Below, piece after piece: positions 11,933-23,067 of a DNA stretch of 64,000 nucleotides. Origin of the DNA: Brachionus koreanus (taxonomy: Eukaryota; Rotifera; Eurotatoria; Ploima; Brachionidae); assembly GCA_016987375.1 (NCBI GenBank), contig PJRA01000198.1:344452-408451 (forward strand). Direction: 5' to 3'. The position numbers and the translations under genes are program-made. Below the pieces are notes generated by a model. The model was not told where the DNA came from. It did no database searches and was given only the letters and a program-made list of their open reading frames with translations. How positions within the stretch are numbered: the first letter of the stretch is position 1; each line of letters begins with the position of its first letter.

Positions 11933-12064
11933 TATTCGGGACTTTTTCTGTCCTGATTAAGAGCATCGGTCTCATCTTGTATCACAAACAAATTTCTAAA
12001 ATCAGGTGCTCTAAATCTAGTACACACAGAAATCATTTCACATAAAACTGGATGCGCTATTAAT
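11933..12064 (-). pseudogene. SPEF2: SPEF2 last-exon remnant
   Basis: On the minus strand this encodes the last roughly 43 residues of SPEF2 (ending QDETDALNQDRKSPE, then stop). It has only a synonymous change visible against 5973-6105 and no upstream exons. It was carried along with the CDC25 inverted duplication and is not a working gene by itself. Confidence 0.85.
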
Positions 12065-12239
12065 AATCTTTAAACTAAATAAAAAGATACTTTAATATGT
12101 CTGTTTTGTTTTGCTTTTAAATAATGTGAACAAATTATTGCACAATATCCAAATTTTTTTTTTCAAAATAACGAATTTATAAATTAATTTAAATCAAATT
12201 AATAATAAAACCAAATTTCAAATTTGCTTGTTAAAAATA

Positions 12240-14555
12240 ATGTCAAGATCGGTAAAATTTTTTACAGTAAAATTATCTTATTTTTTTCAATTAACAAAAT
12301 TTTATTCCAGATTATAAGAGTTCAATCATCTGAAGGCACAAAACGCTTTGAGTTACTTCCAAATGATTCATTGAATTCTTTTTATGAAAAAGTTTATACA
12401 CAATTCAAAGTAGACCGGTCAAATCAAGAAGAATGGAAGCTTTTTTCTGATCGAAATAAGCAAAGTGTGATTCCTGATAACAGTTTAACTCGAGCTACGG
12501 AAATACTTTCTCATGGTGACATTATTTATTTCTTTGAAACAGAACAAAATCAAAATAGAGAACAGTTCCAAGGTGAAGAAGACGAAATTGACATTGAATT
12601 GGCAAAGCAAGATGGATTAATTAGTCGAGACAGAGATCCTCAATTATGCCATCATGGGCCCTCAGGTAAATGCATTCATTGTGTGCCCGTAGAGCCGTAC
12701 GATATTGAATATCTTAAAAAAATAAATCCTTCCATCAAATACGTTTCGTTTCATGCCTATCTGAAAAAACTTCAAGGTGGTCCAGACAAAGCCAAATATT
12801 GTAATTTAGAAAATTTAAATTGTAAAATTAAATCTGGATGCAAAGAACATCCGGCATGGCCCAAAGGAATATGCAATAAGTGTCAACCGCCAACTATTTA
12901 TCTTAACAGACAAAATTATAGGCATGTTGATAATGTAATGTTTGAAAATGGTAAAATTGTTGAAAGATTTTTAAATTATTGGCGAAAAAGTGGACATCAA
13001 AGAGTTGGCTTTCTATTCGGTAGATACGAAGCCTATGATGGTGTTCCATTGGGTATCAAAGCTGTTGTTTCTGCTATTTATGAGCCTCCACAAGTAAAAA
13101 ATTCACCAAAAATTTCATTCAAAATTAAATTATTTTATTCAGAAAACTGACGAATCCTGTGTTGAAATAGATCTAAATGATCCGAATGAGGAAAAGGTTT
13201 TTTCCATTGCTAAAATATTAGGTCTTAAATGTGTTGGTTGGATTTTTACTGATTTGATTAGAGACGACACAGGCAAAGGAGTTGTCAAACATTACAGGGG
13301 CAGTGCCAACACATTTTTTCTGAGTGCAGACGAGTGCATTATGGCTGGCTATTTTCAAAACAAGTTTAAAAACTATACTCGGTTTTCTATGGATGGCTAT
13401 TTTGGGTCCAAATTTGTTACAGTTGTTGTAACCGGTGATGAACAAAATCAAATTCATTTTGAGGGCTATCAAGTTTCGAATCAGTGTACTGCTTTGGTTA
13501 GAGATAATTGTATCATACCAACATATGATGTGCCACAATTAGCATACATACGAGAATCAACCAGTGAACAATATGTACCCGATGTCTACTTTAGGGTAAA
13601 CTTAAACTTAAAAGATTTACTCATTTTTTGAACACTTGGAAAATATTTCATAAAATTTAAAAAAATATTAAATCAAAAAAATTCAAATGATTAATTAAAA
13701 TTGAAATTAATTTTAACAAATTATGTTAAATGCATTTTATAAAAAAAATATTATTTAAAAATTTTAAAATCCTTAAATTCCTAGAAATTAATTTGAACAA
13801 TTTTTTTAGGAAAAAGACAAGTACAACAATGAAGTGACTAGAATAGCAAGGCCCTTGCCTGTCGAGTATTTGATTGTCGATTTGCCGGCAGCTTTTGCTA
13901 AAGACTCTATCTACAGCTTCAATGAAGACAGTCCTTTGATAAAAGAATTCTTTCCAGTCGAAAATCGTCAAGAGATAAATGAAATACAGGATTTTAATTC
14001 ACTTAAAAATTACATGAAACAATTTCCAACATATCGTTTTTTGGACGCCATGTCCGATTTTCATCTGTTAGTTTTTTTAGCCACAAATCAAACAGTCAAT
14101 TTAGATGTAAAATTTGATTCAATTTTAAGAAAAAAATTTTCTAATAAAGTTTATTTAAGAAAGTAATTGCTAAATTAGTCGAAGCAGTTAAGAGTAAAAA
14201 TGGTCAGGATGCGCTGGAATGGTCAAAAACGTCCGAGTGGTCGACTATTGAGCACTTTCTGGTGGACGGAAGTAAAATTTAACTAAAACAAATTAAAAAG
14301 CAAATGATTTAAATGCACTTTTCGTTATTTTTAAATTAGAAAATTTATACTTAAAAGTAGACAATTTTTTTTTTGCTAAGGTTGTTGTGAAAAGTGCACA
14401 AAAAATCTTGAAAAACTATTAAAAGAAAATTAAAAAATTTTTGTTCTTTTTTAGCATCGGCATCAATGGTCGAAGAATGGCAGTGTAAAATGTGCACTTT
14501 TTTAAATGAAGATAACGTCACAGTATGCCAAATGTGTCAAACAGCAAGGTCTTAA
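12240..14555 (+). CDS. NPLOC4: NPLOC4 / NPL4, p97-UFD1 ubiquitin-receptor cofactor
   Basis: NPL4 with UFD1 delivers ubiquitinated substrates to the p97/VCP ATPase for ER-associated and chromatin-linked protein extraction. Exons: 12240-12251, 12311-13093, 13143-13595, 13810-14106, 14160-14271, 14455-14555; 585 aa (human about 608). The first coding exon is only 12 nt (MSRS), which gives the typical start MSRSIIRVQSSEGTKR. Then follow a ubiquitin-like N-domain (about 5-85), the zinc-binding NPL4 region (CHHGPSGKCIHC, CKEHPAWPKGICNKC), the MPN-like core (GFLFGRYEAYDGVPLGIKAV, later ARPLPVEYLIVDLP and FLDAMSDFHLLVFL), and a C-terminal RanBP2-type zinc finger (Cys563, 566, 577, 580) that in the family binds ubiquitin. 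All junction phases agree. Confidence 0.93.
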
Positions 14556-15345
14556 TAGTTTTATAAATACGTTTTACTCCAATAATTCGATTTTAAAATA
14601 TTAATTTATCAATTTTCATTTATATTTTTGGAATAAAATTGAAATAAAAATTTTATTTATAAATGATTTATTGAAATTATGAGAAAAAATTTTCTAATCA
14701 AGAGTGTAATTTGTTGCTATTTTTAAATTAACATTTTTTATTTTTTAAAATTAAATTCAGATAAATTCAAATTCCATAAAATAAATTAATAATATTATAA
14801 AAAACAAAATATTTTATTTATAATAATTGAATAATTTTAAGCAATACTATTGAAAAATTTGTCAAGACAAATGCATTCACTAGCAATAGATAAATTATTA
14901 TTAGCACATGGATGTTATTTGCTAGCATTAAACAATTTTTAATTTAAACTTTTTCCAAATAAAATACTTTAAAAGATTTTAAAAGGCCATTTATAAAAGC
15001 TCTTTGTCAAGATTTTTTAAGTCAAGTTGAAATTTAAAAATAAATGTTATAATGGGAGTGTTTTAAGAAACAAAAAATAAAGATTTTTATCAGTTTAATT
15101 TTTTTTTCTTTTTAATTTAACGCAGACAAAATCAAACCTGGAGAAAGCTCTTTTTAAATTTACATAAATTAAATTATAAATTTTTTTTCAAATGTCTGGA
15201 TGCTTCGTATTTTGCCAAGCTAAATCAGTATTTGAATATATATATATATATATTTAAATAGCAAGCACGTTTTACCTAAACTAAAAATATTCTTATATTC
15301 TTTAGAAAAATTTTTTACTCCCATTTGCATTTGAGTTGAAAAAAA
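14556..15345. other. intergenic NPLOC4-CTH
   Basis: AT-rich spacer with a short (TA)n run near 15237-15251. It is likely the NPLOC4 3' end and the CTH 5' region. I see nothing else in it. Confidence 0.4.
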
Positions 15346-16762
15346 ATGAGTTCTAGCAACGATTACGCCCATAATCCAGACCATTATGGATTTCAGACCA
15401 ACGCAATCCACTCTGGTCAAGAACCTGAAAAATGGTGAGATAAATTTTTAGCTTAATATTTGTTTAAAATATTTTTGTTAAAGGACTTCTCGAACCGTAG
15501 TGCCTCCAATAGTAATGGGCACTACTTTTAAGCAGTATGAGCCTGGCAAGCACGCCGGTTTCGAGTACGGCCGAAGCGGTAATCCGACTCGAAACTCGCT
15601 TGAAGAATGCCTTGCACCATTGGAAAAAGCCAAATACGCACTGGCATTTGCCTCGGGCTCTGCTGCTTTGACTACTATGAGCTATTTGCTCAAGTCTGGT
15701 GACCATATTCTTACTGTAGATGACGTCTATGGCGGAACAAACAGATTTTTTAGAAATTGTGCCAATCGAATGGGAATTGAGACTTCTTTTGTTGACATGC
15801 TTGATCTAGAACTGACCCAAAAATCATTTAAGCCTAATACAATGGTAAATAAAATAAAATTTAAAATTTAATTTAATTTTTATTCTCTTAATAGATGGTC
15901 TGGATTGAGACACCGACAAATCCAACTTTAAAATTGGTCGACATAAAAGCTGTGTGTGAAATAGCCAAAAGAAAAAATCCAGACATTATCTGTGTTGTTG
16001 ATAATACATTTGCTTCTGCCTATTTTCAAGTGAGAAAAACAAAAAAAAGAAATTCTAAATAAATTTAATTAATTTTTTATCCTAGAATCCGCTTGAATTA
16101 GGAGCTGATATTGTAAGTCACTCGTTGACAAAATACATGAATGGTCACAGTGATGTAGTAATGGGCGCAATAATGTTAAATGATGAAAAATTGTATGAAC
16201 GAATGAAATATTTACAAAATGCTGTGGGAGCCGTGCCTTCGCCTTTTGACTGCTATTTGGCAAGCCGTGGTCTCAAAACACTGGCATTTCGTATGCAAGC
16301 TCATATGCATAATGGTTTAAAGGTGGCCAAATCTTTGTCCGAAAATCCAAGAGTTGAAAAAGTCATCTATCCAGGCTTGGAGTCGCATCCACAGCACGAG
16401 CTCTACAAGCGTCAAATGAAAGGCTTTGGTGGAATGATCTCTATTTACATTAGAGGAGGTATCGATGAATCATTTCGATTTCTATCAGCATTGAAGTTGT
16501 TCTCTTGTGCAGAGTCTTTGGGTGGATATGAATCTCTGGTGGAACATCCGTATAAAATTTAAACCAATTTGAATTTTCTTTTGAAATTTTTCAATTTTTT
16601 TTTAGAGCCATTATGACTCATGCATCTGTGCCCAAAGATCAAAGAGCTGTTTTGGGAATCGATGACAACTTTGTGCGAATTTCAGTAGGCATTGAAGACG
16701 CTGATGATTTAATCGGCGATTTGAATCAAGCCCTGGAAAAAGCCGTAAAAAAATTAATTTAA
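15346..16762 (+). CDS. CTH: cystathionine gamma-lyase
   Basis: A PLP enzyme of the trans-sulfuration pathway in the cytosol. It splits cystathionine into cysteine, 2-oxobutyrate and ammonia, and also makes H2S. Exons: 15346-15434, 15484-15844, 15895-16029, 16086-16549, 16606-16762; 401 aa, close to the 405 of the human enzyme. Visible family blocks: GFEYGRSGNPTRN, AFASGSAA, DVYGGTNRFFR, VWIETPTNPTLK, VVDNTFASAYFQ, the PLP lysine in SLTKYMNGHSDVVMG (Lys211), VGAVPSPFDCYLASRGLKTL, and the C-terminal LFSCAESLGGYESLVEHP. CTH rather than bacterial MetB is favoured by overall similarity to animal CTH. Four short introns are all phase-consistent. Confidence 0.95.
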
Positions 16763-17259
16763 AATTAATTTAATCAGAAAATTATTTTATTATTTTTTTT
16801 TTAAATTTAGATACCAAATAATTAAAAAAAATGTAATGCATTTACAAATTGTTTAGGATAATTTAGTTTTTAAATTTTGAAAAATTTTTAACAATAAAGA
16901 TTTTTTTAAAATTTTTATTTAGTAGTTTAATTAGATATTTTTATCCTAGTCTGAAAAAATTTGCAAGTAAATTTAAATTTCAAATGTATCTTGTCTATTG
17001 ATAAGAGAACTTTTTGATTAAAAATACTTAATGCTTTAAGAAAATTTTTAGAAAAACTTTAATCACTGCCAGATGGAAATTTCATTTTTTTGCTCTAAAA
17101 AAAAAACAGGGAAAAGAGAGACTAAAATTGTGCATAATTTTGTCTGGTTTTAGATTCTAAGATAAAAACTGTTAATATTCTAACTAAATATGAAAAAAAG
17201 AGTATAAATATTTTCATTATAAAATAAATTCGTTTTACTTTATTTTTGTTTTTATAATT

Positions 17260-17566
17260 TTTTACCAAAATTTACCAGTAAAATTTTTGTTTTTTACCAA
17301 TTTTTATGTAAAAAATGGTAAACAAATAAATTGAAAGAAAAAATGACAAAATAATATTTTTAATCAAAATTTTATGAAAAACAGCAAAATTTGAAATTTT
17401 TTTGGCATTTTTGGAGTTAACATAAATTAACGCAAAAAATGGTATATTAACTGAATTTTACGTAAAATTGTGTAAATTATAGTTAATTTACCAATTTTTA
17501 CAATTCTTGTTTTACGTAAAAAATAGTCAAATTACCATTTTTTACGTTAATTTACCATGGATCCTT
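17260..17566. repeat. cluster of TTACCAWTTTTTA motifs in both orientations
   Basis: The motif ttaccattttttacgt and its reverse complement acgtaaaaaatggtaa occur several times within 300 bp (around 17296-17327, 17430, 17490, 17512-17560). Adjacent pairs are able to form hairpins. It may be the remains of a foldback element. Confidence 0.45.
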
Positions 17567-17633
17567 ATATCAAATCACCACTGTAAATTAAAAGAAAATT
17601 AATGAATGAAATTAAATTTTTTTATAATTTTAA

Positions 17634-17745
17634 ACCTTTTTATTTAGCACTAAGGAGTTTATAATCAATTAATTAAATAAAAAAATTGATTATCTTCAAT
17701 AAACTTTATTTAAACAAAAATATAAGTTGAAAATATAATAAAGAG
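17634..17745. repeat. dispersed repeat family C, copy 1
   Basis: The sequence cctttttatttagcactaag, followed by a block ending ttcaataaactttattta and ttgaaaatat, recurs in direct orientation at 21291-21426. Confidence 0.6.
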
Positions 17746-17991
17746 TAAAAATCAAGAAAGAAAATGAATAAGTGCTGCTAAATGTTTCAATAACTGATGC
17801 TCAAATACTAAAATAATAAGCTGATTTACTAAATATAAATTTAATTCAATATAAACAGCTTATGCTAAAAACGAACCACCTGATTTTAACTAAAACATGG
17901 ACCGTGGTCGGACAGTATTAGCAATTATGCAAAAACTTCCGACCATCGACCATTTTGTAGAGAATTTGATGAACTCTAATTAGAAAATAAA

Positions 17992-18120
17992 TAAAACCTC
18001 TATATTCTTATACATAATTCTAGAACTAAATAAAACAAATTATGTTTACTTTTGGACCAATTTTGACCAAGAGCTCTAAAATAAATTTTTATTTATTTTT
18101 ATAAGAATATAGAGGTTTTA
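17992..18120. repeat. 21-bp perfect inverted repeat
   Basis: The arm taaaacctctatattcttat(a) at 17992-18012 has its exact reverse complement at 18100-18120, with an 87-base loop. Just upstream, at 17896-17953, lies an imperfect hairpin (ggaccgtggtcgg against ccgaccatcgacc). It may be a small foldback element. Confidence 0.6.
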
Positions 18121-21007
18121 AAAATCTACAAAACGGTATGCAATATAAAATTGAAGAATTTTACCAAAAAAGTATTAGCTTTAAAAAAAAATCTTGGTTA
18201 CTATTTATTTTTCTGCAATAATGTTTAGGCGATTCTTTTTCATATGATTCTAAAGACATCTGGTCAGTTAAAAGCCACTCAGGTCCATAACATATTATCA
18301 AATATTTGATAAACTTCAAAACGAAGAGAATATTCTCATATTTTAGAATATTTTTTTTAAGATGTAAAATTTTTTATTTACTAAAAAACTTTTGATTAAT
18401 TTTTTTAATAACATCTCAAGGAGTTAAACTTTTTTTCAAATAATTTTCTCGTAAAAATTCTAAATAATTTTTTTCATTTCTCTAGATATTTAAATCTGAA
18501 ATTTCTTTTAAATTTTTTTCTATTTTTTTGTTTTAAATTTTCAATTAATATTCTATTGATTGTATCCAGATCGATTCATTCTCTTGTCCATTCTTGCAAC
18601 TAATTGATTAATTTTTTGTGTATTAAATAAAATCTAATAGTTATCATGTGTTTAAGAACGCTCGATTAGCCCATGCTTAAATTAGCTTGGGTATAAATTA
18701 TGCTTTTAAATCTGAAAATTTTAAGCACACTATCTAAACCTTTGTATCTGATAAAAATCAGATAGAAATTTATTCTAGTTAGTTTAAATTGATTATTTCT
18801 TCAACATGGGCTGATTGCATCCAAATTTAAGAACTTTAGCCAAATTTTTGGTAGATGTCAGTCAGGGCGAATAGATAAAATCGAACTAGCAAGTCATCTG
18901 ATGCTAATCTATTCGAATCAAAAGCTGGGAAGATCGAAGAGCTTGAAAAATGCTCATAATTTAACTATATTTACTATTGTGTTATATAACTTTAAACTTG
19001 AATAATCTATTTAGGAATAAATATAATTTCAATATCTAATGCTCGTTTTTTGAACGTATTGATGTTGTTCTAAAGCTCTTATTTTACAGAAGCTTACCAA
19101 TAAACTTTGATAGATAGTTTGTAAAATACAAGCTTTAAAAGAAAATAATTATCATTTTAGCCAAGCTTTAAGAAGAAGTTGCAATGTTTGCTGAGATTGA
19201 AAACACTAACTAGAGAAAAGTAAATACAGCATTATCTCAATTGCTTTTCTAATTGACATGAGTTCAATTTTTTGTTTTGTTACCTCAATTTGCCATTTTA
19301 AAATAAAACATTCGATATCTAACAGATTGCTGAGGCTTGATTACGTTCCTAATTTTTGTTTTTCTAGCATTTTATACTTTTCTCAAACTAACTTTAATTT
19401 AAAAATTCAATTCATAAAGGGTCATTGAATATTATTCAAATTTTTCAAGTAATTAATTTTTTTTTGTTCTTAATTTAAATTGACTTGTAGAATCAATTTA
19501 TTTCTTGAATAAAAGCTTTGCAAATTTAAGAATGGCTCTACTTTTTTTAAGAATAAATTATCATTTTATGTTTATTATCAGATATGTTATTTTAAAATTG
19601 AAAATAACTTTGTGTAACATATAATTCTTACTCTCAAATCAATAAGGTTAAGGTTTTTTCATAGATTAGTTGATAATAAAAAAAGTAGTTGTCCATTTTG
19701 CTTTTAATAGAAATCAATTTAATAATTTTTTTTACTCTTGATAGCTTTTCAACTTTTAATTTTAACTGAGCTATGTTTAGGTGAAGTTTTTAGAAGCTAA
19801 ATTAATTTGAATTAATCTAAAAATGTATAAAAACGGTCTTTTACAATCAAAAAGTTTAAATATATTTCCAAAAAAGAGAACTACTTTTAAATAAGGAAAA
19901 AAATTAATTTCTAAATTTCTAAAAAATGTCAAAATTTTTTTTTCTCTAAAGTAAGAGTGAGAATACTGTATACATACAAAAAAAAAGTTTAGATTTTTTT
20001 TCAAAATGGAACTGGAAAAAATTACATTCTTTAAGGGGTAAAAAATGCATGTTTCTGAAAAAAATATATTTATAGAACAATTGAAAAAAATTTTTCATAA
20101 ATATTTTTTTTAGAAAATTTTAGATGTAAATTAATATTGATTACCGCATTTTGAAAGCCTTGCTGATAAATACCTAAATAAAAAATAAAAATAATTTGAA
20201 TTTTTTTTTGAAAATCAGCCGAGCTTTCTGGTGTCAACCTGTAAATAAATTACTAATTAAGTCTATTTTGAATCTAAGACTTTTATCAGTGTTTTTTTAT
20301 TTTTTTGATTAATCAAAATATCAATTGCATAATAGTTTTCAATATTATTAGATATGACTAAAAGAGGACCAAAATGTGCTCAACAACAATAAAGTACAGA
20401 GATGAAGTACACCAGATGTTGTTTCAATTAAATAATGGGGGGTCACAGAGGAGTTCTTATTTTACAAGAATGAATATTAATATCTAAATCATTTTAAATG
20501 ATAAATGAACAATTATTGAGTTTTAAAATATTTAGCGTTAGAAAGCCTGGTTGATTAACAGTACAAGCACCAAGCATTTTTTCATGCTTTTTTAATTCAA
20601 AAATATTTTTTTTAAAAACTATAATAATTTTACAAAGTAACATCATTTTTTAAAGAAAATTTTAAAATCTACATAATTCAAAAAAGATATATTTATTTGA
20701 AAAATGCATTCAAAAGATACGAGGATTTAAAAATTTTTTAGTGCTTCTAGTATTAATGATAAAAATTTCAAATTAAAATTTTTAAGTATTGCTAGTTTAA
20801 ATTTTAATTCATTTGAGTAATTTTTTAAAACTTAATTTCTTTTTTTAATTTTGAAATTCGTTTTTTTTTTGCAAAAAAATGTCATAAAGAACATTGATTA
20901 AATAGATTTTCTAAAAGTTAGTATTAGAAAAGAACAAAAAGAACAACTAGGCTGGGGTAAAACGAAGATATCCTTTGTAAGAAGAATTTTTTTTAGAAGA
21001 AATCATA

Positions 21008-21290
21008 TAGTTTAGTTTAGTTTATTGAATAAATATAAATGGCACAATTTGTGACATACATTGTTATTTACAGTACTATGTATATATATTTTTGAATAAG
21101 AAAAAATCACGGAAGGAACAGTTTTACCAGGGCTAATAGTTTAGCTGCTTGTGCTTACGCTTTGGTTTTTTATTTTCTAAGCAGATGTCTCTTAGAATGC
21201 TTTTTATTTCTAGCTCTTCTACTTTGTCTTCTTTTGTCATTTTTTCCTTCTTTTAGTGTCCGATGTAATACACAATTCTTAAGGGCGAAT
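21008..21290 (-). mobile_element. LINE-like 3' end (minus strand)
   Basis: On the minus strand a short frame (ATG at 21240, stop at 21133; KEDKVEELEIKSILRDI..) ends in a basic tail. It is followed by a 3' UTR with aataaa and a (TAAAC)n-like tail at 21008-21025. A short C-terminal charged frame plus a microsatellite-like tail is what 5'-truncated non-LTR elements look like. A host gene end is the alternative. Confidence 0.4.
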
Positions 21291-21426
21291 AATTTTAGAC
21301 CTTTTTATTCAGCACTATGAGGTTTATACTAAATTAAATTAAATAAAAAATTGATTACCTTCAATAAACTTTATTTAGACAATCAATCACTTCTAGTCAC
21401 AAAATATAGATTGAAAATATTAAAGG
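21291..21426. repeat. dispersed repeat family C, copy 2
   Basis: Matches 17634-17745 in the same orientation (cctttttattcagcacta, ttcaataaactttattta, ttgaaaatat). It has an extra block of about 20 bp near 21381-21400. It abuts the LINE-like tail at 21008-21290. Confidence 0.6.
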
Positions 21427-21765
21427 CAAAAAATCTCAGTATATAGAACCATAACAATAGAAACAAAAATATTTTAGTAATAAATTTTATTTGGTCTGGC
21501 AAGCCGTAGAGCAAGATTTTTTTTTGGATTCGCAAGAGTGTGTTAGGGTTGAAGCACATAGCGTAAAATTGGTAATTATAATTAGGAGTTGAACAGGGAA
21601 AATATCCAAGATTGATAATTAATATTTTGGTGCTAAAAAGTTTAACGTTCAATTGATATTTCAATTTGATGTTTCAAATTTATTAAAAACAGATTTTATC
21701 TAATTACATATGTTATTCCTCCAATATGGACAAGTAAATGAAATTAGGTTTTATTTTTAATCTTT

Positions 21766-21890
21766 GGAAAAATGAAAATAATTTTACATTTTTACATTTT
21801 CATATTTTTAGATTTTTTGTGCAATTTTTCAGAAAATTAAAAAAACACTCTCAAATTATNNNNAAAATGTAAAATTATTTTCATTTTGCC
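21766..21890. mobile_element. foldback element (family B), copy 1, with collapsed centre
   Basis: The left end ggaaaaatgaaaataatttt is the inverted copy of the right end aaaattattttcattttgcc. The centre contains the NNNN gap, where the hairpin arm seen in copy 2 (26880-27070) is missing. The assembly probably lost part of the palindrome here. Confidence 0.65.
21860..21863. other. assembly gap (4 N)
   Basis: Four N bases lie within the centre of a foldback element, so the true length here is unknown. Confidence 0.95.
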
Positions 21891-22842
21891 ATAAAAATAA
21901 ACTAAACAATTAAAAAACATAGATTTATTGAGCCTAGGTAAACGTTTTGCACTTTTGTGGAATTATTCGAAAAAGACGAATAAATGAAATAAAGCATTTA
22001 TTTTTTTGTTGTATAGGAATTAATCAAAAAAGTTCAATCAGAAATCAAGACAAATATCAAAATGAAATATTAATAGTGAAAAAGATAGAAGACAATGGTC
22101 ATTTTTATAATGATGATGCTTTTCTTTTTTTTTTAGGTGAAATAAAATTTTCAGAAAATTTCAAACTATTTTTTAAATTTGACTTGAGCTTGAAAAAATT
22201 GTGAGTTTATATTTATTTTGTTCAACAGCTAGATAAAGTCGCTGTGTTTCCTTGCAAATAAATGGCTCCCATTTTCCTAAATAAACAAAGCAAATAAATT
22301 AATTACAAGAGAATACAATTAAAATTTGTACAAAATTTTAAGATTTAGCGCTAACTAAATAAATTAACTTAATGACTTGAACGAACAAAAGTTTGATTTA
22401 TTGTTGATAGAGAAAACGCTTTTATTTTTTTTTTTTTCAAAAATATTCAATGCTTATTACATAAAAATGAGGATTTCATTTAGAATCAGAAAAACCTTTG
22501 TTTTGTATTCAATTTGAGCCAATTATTTTCAAATTAGTGGCTTTTTTTTGTGATTGTTTGACTAAGAAAAAAAAAGTGTCACTATGCATTTCTCGAAAAT
22601 TTTTCGAAAATTTTTTTTACCAAATCAAAGTAGAACACACATGTATAGAAATTTGAATTTTAAATAATTAAGCCAATAGCAAGCTAACAACTAAGGAACA
22701 CATGAGCCATTATAAGCGCTCAAAAATCATCAACCGAAGACACTTAATTCTCCAATTAAATCAAAGCACGCAAGTGTCTCTAAGCATTTGTTTTTCAAAT
22801 AGAAAGTACAAAATTTTCAACTATAAATAAAAAAGAATTTAG

Positions 22843-22875
22843 GCACATACACACACACACACACACAAACACACT
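22843..22875. repeat. (CA)n microsatellite
   Basis: A short run of CA dinucleotides with two interruptions, about 200 bp upstream of the HSP90B1 start. Confidence 0.8.
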
Positions 22876-23067
22876 CAACTATCGATTCCTATTGGTTTTA
22901 TCATAATTCATTATTCAAAGCGTTGTCTGATATACCAAGCGTTTTCTAATATTTCTCTCACTTTAATTTATCTATCTTCTTCTAGATTAAAAATATTCTC
23001 ATATTTTAAAAAAACAAATTCATAGACACACGGCCACTTGAAAGAAACAGAGCGTTTCTTAATCAAC

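Larger units (their letters stand above)
9762..12064 (-). repeat. right arm of the inverted duplication (CDC25 unit)
   Basis: Reverse complement of 5973-8281. The outer end falls inside a cut-off copy of the last SPEF2 exon, showing that the duplicated segment came from the SPEF2-CDC25 junction. The coding part is conserved without indel; noncoding parts carry scattered changes. Confidence 0.9.
16763..23067. other. 6.3-kb gene-free stretch, repeat-rich
   Basis: No convincing exon chain was found on either strand. Open frames of 75-93 codons (19777-20004, 21383-21664 on minus; 21947-22204 on plus) are AT-driven and match nothing I know. It holds the listed repeats, a LINE tail, a foldback element and the assembly gap. 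The last roughly 400 bp should include the HSP90B1 promoter; a CCAAT box reads at about 22672 and an ATTGG at about 22890, but no full ER-stress element is seen. Confidence 0.45.

Noticed and set aside
21383..21664. 93-codon minus-strand frame
   Set aside because: It overlaps repeat family C, starts in AT-rich DNA and shows no recognisable domain.
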